Shown here: piece after piece, positions 1 through 5,520 of the stretch
How positions within the stretch are numbered: the first letter of the stretch is position 1
Layout of the letters: every line of letters begins with the position of its first letter
Origin: CALCHX01 sp035761165
Lineage (GTDB): Bacteria > Gemmatimonadota > Gemmatimonadetes > Gemmatimonadales > Gemmatimonadaceae
Length of the DNA: 11,183 nt
NCBI GenBank assembly: GCA_035761165.1
Contig: DASTRO010000008.1
Span: forward strand, 1 to 11,183
Direction of reading: 5' to 3'
Translations under genes and position numbers: made by a program
The notes under the pieces: model-generated
Seen by the model: only the letters and a program-made list of their open reading frames with translations
Told to the model about the DNA's origin: nothing
Database searches by the model: none

Positions 1-138
1 GAGGTGGTGCGGGGGCCGGAGGACGGTGCCGCCCGCGCGCTGCGGCTGCGCAAGCCGCTGCCGGCGGACGAGGCGGCGTGGGAGGAGACGGCCGAGACGC
101 GGATCCGCCGCTTCGTGGTGGAGGCTGGGGGCGGCTGA
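1..138 (+). CDS. 3' end of an unidentified protein gene (truncated by window edge)
   Basis: An open frame enters from the left edge and stops at TGA 136-138, giving 45 C-terminal residues. The segment is charged, with RALRLRKPLPADEAAW followed by EETAETRIRRFVVEAGGG. Codon use is high-GC at third positions, as in the neighbouring genes, and the frame runs directly into a 3'-end hairpin (from about 143), which supports a genuine gene end. No domain or motif is recognisable in this fragment and I assign no function. The gene body lies outside the window. Confidence 0.6.
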   Translation, partial: EVVRGPEDGAARALRLRKPLPADEAAWEETAETRIRRFVVEAGGG

Positions 139-142
139 GGAG

Positions 143-259
143 CTAGGGAGCTAGGGAGCAGGAAACAGGAAGCAGGGAGCAGGGCTGCGGGATCGAGCCT
201 CCCGCGGCTGTTCCCTGTTTCCTGTTTCCTGTTTCCTGCTTCCTGTTTCCTGTTTCCTG
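143..259. terminator. Heptamer-repeat hairpin I between convergent genes
   Basis: The left arm 159-178 (GGAAACA/GGAAGCA/GGGAGCA heptamers) is complementary to 212-231 over 20 bp with one mismatch. The right side continues as six tandem TTTCCTG-type heptamers to about 259. The loop holds an inner stem GCGGGA (187-192) with TCCCGC (200-205). The element fills the gap between the plus-strand gene ending at 138 and the minus-strand gene ending at 263, so a bidirectional terminator role is inferred. It also belongs to a repeat family seen at 1411, 5431 and 8115. Confidence 0.6.
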
Positions 260-262
260 GCT

Positions 263-439
263 CTACCCGTTCTCCGGCGCCGAGCGGGCGAAGACGACCG
301 TCATGCGGTCGCCGTGCTGCGTGAGGAGCGTCGCGTCCCAGCCGCTGCGGCTGCGCTCGTTGAGCAGGTCGGTGAGGGCATCCTCGTCGTCGCGCGTGCG
401 CTGCGTCAGACGGAGGATGACGGCCTGGTATTCTCTCAT
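263..439 (-). CDS. Small DUF4177-like protein
   Basis: A 58-residue frame from ATG (437-439) to TAG (263-265). The protein begins MREYQAVILRLTQRTRD, then has DALTDLLNERSRSGWDATLL and ends in TVVFARSAPENG. This is the layout of DUF4177 proteins as I remember them: a short beta strand (MxxYxxVxL), a helix with LLNExxxxGW, then beta strands ending in a VFxR-like motif, about 50-70 residues in total. The family has no established function. There is no Shine-Dalgarno before the ATG (the upstream 12 bases are pyrimidine-rich), but a plausible promoter lies about 45 bases upstream. The gene is convergent with the partial gene at 1-138. The family assignment is by pattern only; a hypothetical protein is the fallback. 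Confidence 0.65.
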   Translation of the reverse strand: MREYQAVILRLTQRTRDDEDALTDLLNERSRSGWDATLLTQHGDRMTVVFARSAPENG

Positions 440-484
440 GCGTCGGGGAGGGAGTCGGACCGCCGGGAGGGGTGGCCGGGCGGT

Positions 485-513
485 AGGCTACGCCGTCCTC
501 AGGTGTTGCACAA
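485..513 (-). promoter_or_regulatory. Possible sigma70-type promoter for the DUF4177-like gene
   Basis: On the minus strand TTGTGC (508-513) and TAGCCT (485-490) are separated by exactly 17 bases. Transcription would start near 478, about 40 bases before the ATG at 439. The match is partial (4 of 6 at each box), so this is a candidate only. Confidence 0.3.
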
Positions 514-710
514 GGGCGATCTCCCGACCGCGCCGCGACACCTCGCGGCGCCTCGCCGCCGTGCGTCGGGAGGCGCGGCCGGCGGCCTGGCGACCCCGGC
601 CCGACCGTCAGCCCGCGGCCATGGCAGGCGCCGGCGCGACCGCGCGGACCTGTCCCGACCCGCGTCACCGGAGGTGGAACCCCGTCGCGCGCGATACTAG
701 CTTGCCGCCC

Positions 711-1412
711 ATGTCCACCACCCCCGCCGGGCGCACCGTGCCGCCCGCCGAGCGCACCCCGGCGCGCGATCCCGCGGCCGAGTTCCCGACGCTCACCGTC
801 GTCCGCCACCCGCTGGTGCAGCACAAGCTGACGCTGCTCCGCGACCAGGCCACGCCGACCAAGATCTTCAAGGAGCTGGTGGACGAGATCGCCATGCTCA
901 TGGCCTACGAGGCGACGAGCGACCTCGCCCTCGAGCCGGCGCCGGTGGACACCCCGCTCGAGCGCACCGTGGGCCGGCGGGTGAGCGGCAAGAAGCTGAC
1001 GCTCGTGCCGATCCTGCGGGCGGGGCTGGGGATGGTGGAGGGGATCCTGCGCCTCGTCCCGTCGGCCCGGGTGGGGCACATCGGGCTCTACCGCAACCAC
1101 GAGACGCTGGAGCCGGTGGACTACTATTTCAAGGTCCCCGGCGACGCGACGGAGCGCGACTTCTTCGTGCTCGACCCGATGCTGGCCACCGGCGGCAGCG
1201 CCGTGGCGGCGGTGACGTCGCTCAAGCGCGCCGGGGCGGCGCGCATCCGCTTCCTCTGCCTGGTGGCCGCCCCCGAGGGAGTCCGCCGCCTCGCCGGCGC
1301 CCACCCCGACGTCGCCATCTACACGGCCTCACTCGACCGCCAGCTCAACGAGCACGGCTACATCCTGCCCGGCCTCGGCGACGCGGGGGATCGGCTGTTC
1401 GGGACGAGATGA
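711..1412 (+). CDS. upp: Uracil phosphoribosyltransferase
   Basis: Converts uracil and PRPP to UMP in pyrimidine salvage; cytosolic. The frame from ATG 711 gives 233 residues; family members are usually about 208-210, so there is an N-terminal extension of about 25 residues rich in Pro/Ala/Arg (TTPAGRTVPPAERTPARDPA). The conserved body starts near FPTLTVVRHPLVQHKLTLLR, a classic UPRT opening. The PRPP loop LDPMLATGGS is at residues 154-163. The uracil-binding C-terminal signature YILPGLGDAGDRLFGT is intact. The same frame is open upstream to 303, but that part has no family similarity and overlaps the DUF4177-like gene on the other strand. There is no Shine-Dalgarno; a short AT-containing stretch (GATACTAG, 692-699) lies just before the start. 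The stop codon overlaps the first base pairs of a terminator-like hairpin. The gene stands alone rather than in an operon. Confidence 0.95.
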   Translation: MSTTPAGRTVPPAERTPARDPAAEFPTLTVVRHPLVQHKLTLLRDQATPTKIFKELVDEIAMLMAYEATSDLALEPAPVDTPLERTVGRRVSGKKLTLVPILRAGLGMVEGILRLVPSARVGHIGLYRNHETLEPVDYYFKVPGDATERDFFVLDPMLATGGSAVAAVTSLKRAGAARIRFLCLVAAPEGVRRLAGAHPDVAIYTASLDRQLNEHGYILPGLGDAGDRLFGTR

Positions 1413-1528
1413 GGCGAGCGTCGAGCGTTTAGCGTCGAGCGTCGAGGGAGAAGCCACCCGGGACGCCATCGGTGGCCCGCCCGAGGGTGTCCCTCGACGC
1501 TGTACGCTCGACGCTCGACGCTCGCCTC
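1411..1528. terminator. Heptamer-repeat hairpin II between convergent upp and DUF2225 gene
   Basis: Arms of 39 bases (1411-1449 and 1490-1528) are inverted copies with four mismatches, built from GAGCGTC heptamers. The 40-base loop contains a smaller stem (GCCACC 1453-1458 with GGTGGC 1471-1476) and the family core CCCGAGGGTGTCCC. The arms overlap both stop codons (upp TGA 1410-1412 and the minus-strand TGA 1527-1529), so transcription from either side runs straight into the stem. A bidirectional terminator is the natural inference. Confidence 0.7.
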
Positions 1529-2177
1529 ACCCGAACCACTCGCGCGGGCACTCCGTCTGCTGGCGCGCGGCGTCGATGATCCACTGCTGCGTCGTCGCGT
1601 CGACGATCTCGTCGTTCACCCGGGCGAACCAGGCGCGCGCCTGCGCCGTGTCGCCGATGCGGCGCCAGAGCTCCCCCACCAGGTAGGTGAGCACGGCGCG
1701 CTCCTCGCGCGCCACGCCGTCCCAGCTGGCCAGCGCCTCCTCGAACGCCCAGGCGGCCTTGCGGCGGAAGTAGCGCTCCGCCTCGATGTCGCCCTCGTCC
1801 ACGCAGCACCAGGCGGCGCGCAGCAGCAGGTCGGCCACGTGGCGCGGCTCCAGCCCCTGCCACTCGGCCACCTTGGCGGCGGCCTCGTACTTCTCGGAGC
1901 CGCTCAGCTCGCGCGAGATCTGCGGCGCCAGCTCGTTCCAGACGTGCTCGCGCACCAGCGGGCTGACCTCGGCCTCCTCGCTGAAGTCGCGCTCGGCGCC
2001 GGAATAGCCGCAGCGGTCGCAGGTGTGCACCAGATACGGCAGCGGCTGCGTGCCCGCGGCGCGCTCGTGGAAGTCGGTCCGCTTCCCGCCGAACGAGTTC
2101 GTCGACACCACGGCTTGCGACTGGAAGCGGTTGTCGCAGATCGGGCAGCGCAGTTCGATTTGTTGCAGTACCGTCAT
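1527..2177 (-). CDS. DUF2225 family protein with N-terminal zinc ribbon
   Basis: 216 residues from ATG (2175-2177). The N-terminus MTVLQQIELRCPICDNRF and a second pair in VHTCDRCGYSG give four cysteines (C11, C14, C53, C56), typical of a split zinc-ribbon. The rest is helical and Ala/Glu-rich with TPR-like character (AAKVAEWQ..., LLRAAWCCVDEGD, YFRRKAAWAFEEAL, WRRIGDTAQARAWFARV). This architecture and length match DUF2225, a family without an established biochemical function. GAGGG-type purines sit just upstream of the ATG and favour this start. The frame is open further upstream but that part is Arg/Ala-rich antisense of the neighbouring gene. It is divergent from the metalloprotease-like gene and convergent with upp. 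Confidence 0.8.
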   Translation of the reverse strand: MTVLQQIELRCPICDNRFQSQAVVSTNSFGGKRTDFHERAAGTQPLPYLVHTCDRCGYSGAERDFSEEAEVSPLVREHVWNELAPQISRELSGSEKYEAAAKVAEWQGLEPRHVADLLLRAAWCCVDEGDIEAERYFRRKAAWAFEEALASWDGVAREERAVLTYLVGELWRRIGDTAQARAWFARVNDEIVDATTQQWIIDAARQQTECPREWFG

Positions 2178-2251
2178 CCCTCGTCCCTCAGTGACATCGC
2201 CCGGCCGAGGAAAAAGAAAGAAGCATGCCACGGGGCGGATCTGGCGCGGTC

Positions 2252-2281
2252 TTGTTCGGCCGCCCGCGCGACGGCTATTCT
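2252..2281 (+). promoter_or_regulatory. Candidate promoter for the HEXXH metalloprotease-like gene
   Basis: TTGTTC (2252-2257) and TATTCT (2276-2281) are separated by 18 bases in an otherwise extremely GC-rich stretch. Transcription would begin near 2288, about 60 bases before the GTG at 2349. This location supports the GTG start over anything further upstream. Confidence 0.45.
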
Positions 2282-2348
2282 TCGCGCCGCCCCGCGCGCC
2301 CTGCCCCGCCCCCGCCGCGCCCCGCCGAGCGACCCCAGCCCGCGCTAC

Positions 2349-3287
2349 GTGCTGATCAACCTCCTGCCCGATTTCTTCGCCGTCCTCGAGAGCGCGGACC
2401 CGGTGGCCGCCTACGAGCGCTACTTCGACGCGCATCGCGAGCTGCTCGCCGCCTACTGGCACAACTACGTCCTCGAGCCGGAGGGCCCGCACTTCCGCGA
2501 GGTGGTGAGCGGCGCCCTGCACGCCGACCGCACCGACCTGCGCACGATGCTGGCGCACACCGACGTCGTCGCCCTGGCGCGCGGGGCGGCGGAGCGGGCG
2601 GCCGCCGTGCTGGCCGCCGACGTCGACGTGGACGTCGTCCTCATGGTGGGCGTCGGCGCGGCCAACGCCGGGGAGCTGGTGGTGAACGGGCGCGGTATCG
2701 CCTTCGTCTGCCTCGAGCACTTCACCAGCCTGCCTAACACCGAGACGCAGGGGCTCGGCCTCGACCCGGAGCTCATCCCGCTCTGGCTGGCCCACGAGAT
2801 CGCCCACACGGTGCGCTACACCTCGCCGACGAGCCGCAGCGAAATGCGCGACCTCGTGGCGAACGAGCGCGGCTTCTACTCGTACTGGGAGACGGGCCGC
2901 CAGGCGACGCTGCGCGAGCTGCTGATGAACGAGGGGCTGGCCGTGCACACGGCGCGCGCCGTGAGCCCCGGCCACGCCGCCTGGGAATACTTCGGCTACG
3001 CGCGCCGCCAGTACGCCCGGCTGCGCGAGCTGGAGCCGGCGCTCGCCCGCGCCATGCAGCCGGACCTGGACCGCACCGGGCTCGGGCTGCGCCTGCGCTA
3101 TCTCTCCGGCGGGATGAGCGACGAGGCCCGCACCGTGGACCGCTACCTCCTCCCCGAGCGCGGCGGCTACTACTTCGGCGCCCGCCTGGTGGAACCGGCC
3201 ATCGCCCGCCACGGGCTGCCGTGGGCCATCCGGGCGAGCGCGCGCGAGCTGACGGCAGCCGGGCGCGAGGCGGCGGCGACGGCGTAG
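2349..3287 (+). CDS. Putative HEXXH zinc metalloprotease (DUF2268-like)
   Basis: 312 residues if started at GTG 2349. The zinc-protease motif LAHEIAHTVRY places H149, E150 and H153; a downstream NEGLAVH (E195) is the likely third metal ligand on a gluzincin-type helix. The opening LINLLPDFFAVLES followed by an AYERYF-like helix and the EGLAVH segment resemble DUF2268 putative Zn-dependent proteases; the family is poorly characterised and I did not confirm membership. No signal peptide or membrane segment is visible, so a cytosolic location is inferred. The frame is open far upstream (antisense of DUF2225), but no ATG or better start lies between the promoter-like boxes and 2349, and no Shine-Dalgarno precedes the GTG. 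It ends before a short hairpin. Substrate and role are unknown. Confidence 0.72.
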   Translation: MLINLLPDFFAVLESADPVAAYERYFDAHRELLAAYWHNYVLEPEGPHFREVVSGALHADRTDLRTMLAHTDVVALARGAAERAAAVLAADVDVDVVLMVGVGAANAGELVVNGRGIAFVCLEHFTSLPNTETQGLGLDPELIPLWLAHEIAHTVRYTSPTSRSEMRDLVANERGFYSYWETGRQATLRELLMNEGLAVHTARAVSPGHAAWEYFGYARRQYARLRELEPALARAMQPDLDRTGLGLRLRYLSGGMSDEARTVDRYLLPERGGYYFGARLVEPAIARHGLPWAIRASARELTAAGREAAATA

Positions 3288-3303
3288 CGGGGCGGCGGGT
3301 ACC

Positions 3304-3332
3304 AGGCACCAGGTACCAGGCACCTGATGCCT
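3304..3332 (+). terminator. Hairpin after the HEXXH gene
   Basis: AGGCACCAGGT (3304-3314) pairs with ACCTGATGCCT (3322-3332), 11 bp with one mismatch and a 7-base loop, starting 16 bases after the stop codon at 3287. There is no U tract. The left side belongs to a short GTACCAG/GCACCAG heptamer array, so this is a smaller relative of the other 3'-end hairpins. Confidence 0.5.
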
Positions 3333-3335
3333 GCC

Positions 3336-3560
3336 GCGACGGCGGGTCGTGGCGGGGTGGAGGGCGGATCCGCGTCGAGCGACGAGCGACGAGCGACGAG
3401 CGACGAGCGACGAGCGACGAGCGACGAGCGTCGAGCGTCGAGCGACGAGCGTCGAGCGACGAGGAAGGCGGCGGGACGGATCGCGGCGCGGGGCCCCCCC
3501 CGAACCACACGATCGCGCCCGTCCCCGCGCGGGGCACCACCGGATCCCCGCTCGTCGGAT
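3336..3560 (+). repeat. Compound repeat element, copy A (upstream of S8 protease)
   Basis: Three parts are visible. 3336-3374 is a block ending GGAGGGCGGATCCGCG that matches 34 of 39 bases of the minus strand at 5997-6035 inside mnmE. 3375-3458 is twelve tandem heptamers of the form [A/T]CGAGCG, with one degenerate unit after them. 3465-3519 is a block with a GGGGCCCCCCCC centre followed by GAACCACACGATCGCGCC, closely matching the minus strand at 5887-5944. A tail GCGCGGGGCACCACCGGATC follows. Together with the hairpin at 3304 and a possible promoter at 3602 it makes up the gene-free stretch 3288-3703. The frame continuing into the protease is open through the element and reads GPPPNHTIAP. 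Confidence 0.85.
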
Positions 3561-3601
3561 CCTCACGCCCCTCCCGACGTGACGGGGCCCTTACATCTCG
3601 C

Positions 3602-3631
3602 TTGCGCCCCACCGGCATTCACCCGTATCGT
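3602..3631 (+). promoter_or_regulatory. Possible promoter for the S8 protease gene
   Basis: TTGCGC (3602-3607) and TATCGT (3626-3631) lie 18 bases apart, giving a start near 3638 and a leader of about 65 bases before ATG 3704. The -35 box is weak. The position, just after repeat copy A and before the gene, is what makes it plausible. Confidence 0.3.
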
Positions 3632-3703
3632 GGCCCGTTCGGCGGCCGGCTCTCCTCCGAGCCGGCACGCGGACGGATTCGCCGCCTCACGGGAGACTGC
3701 CTC

Positions 3704-5428
3704 ATGAAGCTCGCTGCCTGGCCCGCGCTCCTCGCCCCCGCCACCCTGGCCCTCCTCTCGGCCTGCTCGGCCGACCCGAGCGCCCCACTGGATCCCGCCA
3801 CCGTCGCGCCAACGCTGAGCCGCGCCGCGGCGCCGGGCGCGGAGTCCGTCCCCATCCCCGGCCGCTACATCGTCGTCTTCCGCGACGACGTGGCCGACGT
3901 CCCGGGCCTGGCACGGCGCCTCGCCGCCGCCCAGGGGAGCAGCCCCCACTTCGTCTACAGCCACGCCATCAAGGGCTTCGCCGCGCCGATGTCGGCACAG
4001 GCGGCGGCCGCGCTCGCCCGCAACCCGAACGTCGCCTACGTCGAGCAGGATCAGGTGGTCACCACCTCCACCACGCAGAGTGACGCCACCTGGGGGCTCG
4101 ACCGCATCGACCAGCGCACGCTGCCGCTGAGCAGCACCTACACCTACACGACCACCGCCAGCGGTGTCACCGCCTACATCATCGACACCGGCATCCGCTT
4201 CGGGCACACCGAGTTCGGCGGCCGGGCGACGAGCGGCTTCGACGCCGTCGACGGCGGCACCGCCGACGACTGCGACGGCCACGGTACGCACGTCGCCGGC
4301 ACCGTGGGCGGGAGCACGTACGGCGTCGCCAAGGGCGTGAAGCTCGTCGCCGTGCGCGTCCTCGACTGCAGCGGCTCCGGCTCCTGGAGCGGCGTCATCG
4401 CCGGCATCGACTGGGTCACCGCCGACCACCAGGCCGGCTCCCCCGCCGTCGCCAACATGAGCCTCGGCGGCGGCGCCGTGAGCAGCGTCGACGAGGCGGT
4501 GCAGAACTCCATCGCCGACGGCGTCACCTACACCGTCTCCGCCGGCAACGGCAACCGGGGCGGCGTCGCCCAGGACGCCTGCAACTACTCCCCCGCCCGT
4601 GTCGGCGCCGCCATCACCATCGGCGCCACCGACCAGACCGATCGCAAGGCCAGCTGGTCCAACTACGGCGACTGCGTGGACTTCTTCGCCCCCGGCGTCG
4701 GTATCACGTCCTCCTGGAACACCAGCAACACCGCCACCAACACGATCAGCGGCACCAGCATGGCCGCGCCGCACGTCACCGGCGCCGCCGCCCTCTACCT
4801 CGCCGACCACCCCGGCGCCACCCCGCAGCAGGTCCGCGACGCGCTCTACGCCGCGACCACCAAGGGGATCGTCACCTCCTCGAACACGGCCAACAACCAC
4901 CTCCTCTACACCCTCTTCGGCTCCACCACGCCCACCAACCAGGCGCCGACGGCCGACTTCGACGCCAGCTGCGCCGACCTCGCCTGCACCTTCACCAACA
5001 CCAGCACGGACGACGGCTCCATCGCCTCCTCCGCCTGGACCTTCGGCGACGGCGGCACCAGCTCGGCCACCAGCCCGTCGCACAGCTACGCCGCCGCCGG
5101 CACCTACACGGTGACGCTGACGGTCACCGACGACGGCGGTCTCACCAGCGCCACCTCGCGGAGCGTCACGGTGAGCGCGCCCTCCACTGGCGGCATCACC
5201 CTCACCGCCACCGGCTCCAAGAGCAGGGGCGTCATCACCGCGGTGGACCTCGCCTGGTCGGGCACGAACGCCGCGAGCGTGGACGTCTACCGCGATGGCG
5301 CCCGCATCGCGACGGTGGCCAACAGCGGTGCCTACACGGACCACCCGAACACCCGCGGCTCGCTCACCTACCAGGTCTGCGAGGCCGGCACGAACGTCTG
5401 CTCGCCCGTGACGTCGGCGACGTTCTGA
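3704..5428 (+). CDS. Subtilisin-family (S8, proteinase K/aqualysin-like) lipoprotein protease with I9 propeptide and PKD domain
   Basis: 574 residues, a secreted serine endopeptidase. Residues 1-21 form a lipoprotein signal ending LLSAC (lipidated C21 predicted). An inhibitor-I9 propeptide follows (IPGRYIVVFRDDV ... NVAYVEQDQVV, about 46-122). The catalytic domain carries D161 (AYIIDTG), H193 (DGHGTHVAG), oxyanion N282 (SAGNGN) and S352 (GTSMAAPHV), so the triad is intact. A PKD domain spans about 412-492 (NQAPTADFDASC ... WTFGDGGTSS ... GTYTVTLTVTDDGG) with a likely C-C pair (CADLAC). The last 80 residues are a fibronectin/Ig-like beta domain with two cysteines. ATG 3704 is chosen because it starts the signal peptide and has GGGAGA seven bases upstream; the upstream open frame is repeat DNA. 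The gene is monocistronic and ends in a hairpin facing mnmE. Confidence 0.93.
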   Translation: MKLAAWPALLAPATLALLSACSADPSAPLDPATVAPTLSRAAAPGAESVPIPGRYIVVFRDDVADVPGLARRLAAAQGSSPHFVYSHAIKGFAAPMSAQAAAALARNPNVAYVEQDQVVTTSTTQSDATWGLDRIDQRTLPLSSTYTYTTTASGVTAYIIDTGIRFGHTEFGGRATSGFDAVDGGTADDCDGHGTHVAGTVGGSTYGVAKGVKLVAVRVLDCSGSGSWSGVIAGIDWVTADHQAGSPAVANMSLGGGAVSSVDEAVQNSIADGVTYTVSAGNGNRGGVAQDACNYSPARVGAAITIGATDQTDRKASWSNYGDCVDFFAPGVGITSSWNTSNTATNTISGTSMAAPHVTGAAALYLADHPGATPQQVRDALYAATTKGIVTSSNTANNHLLYTLFGSTTPTNQAPTADFDASCADLACTFTNTSTDDGSIASSAWTFGDGGTSSATSPSHSYAAAGTYTVTLTVTDDGGLTSATSRSVTVSAPSTGGITLTATGSKSRGVITAVDLAWSGTNAASVDVYRDGARIATVANSGAYTDHPNTRGSLTYQVCEAGTNVCSPVTSATF

Positions 5429-5430
5429 GA

Positions 5431-5520
5431 GGAACCGGGGACCAGGGACCAGGAACCAGGGGCGCGCTTGGGAGCGTCCCGAGGCCGTTCCTGGTCCCCG
5501 GTGCCTGCGTCCCTGGTCCC
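5431..5520. terminator. Heptamer-repeat hairpin III between convergent protease and mnmE
   Basis: GGGACCA-type heptamers on the left (5437-5460) face TGGTCCC-type units on the right (5490-5520). ACCGGGGACCAGG (5434-5446) is perfectly complementary to 5490-5502, and other registers of the arrays can pair too. The loop holds the family core GTCCCGAGGCCGTTCC. It starts two bases after the protease stop and reaches the mnmE stop codon (TAG at 5520-5522), so it probably terminates both genes. Confidence 0.65.

Noticed and set aside
690..700. GATACTAG as a -10 box for upp
   Set aside because: No -35-like hexamer lies 16-18 bases upstream, and the leader would be only a few bases; kept as a remark only.
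303..710. Upstream extension of the upp frame
   Set aside because: The translated part is Arg/Ser/Ala-rich with no resemblance to the family and overlaps the DUF4177-like gene; ATG 711 starts just before the conserved body.
3375..3458. CRISPR array
   Set aside because: The units are contiguous 7-bp tandem repeats without spacers, and no cas gene is in the window.
2178..3566. Upstream extension of the DUF2225 frame on the minus strand
   Set aside because: It is antisense to the HEXXH gene and repeat copy A and shows only low-complexity Arg/Ala; the zinc-ribbon protein begins naturally at 2177.
3221..3703. Upstream extension of the protease frame into the HEXXH gene
   Set aside because: The extension consists of repeat translation (DERRATS) and would bury the lipoprotein signal peptide, so ATG 3704 is the start; the open frame itself is discussed as a finding.
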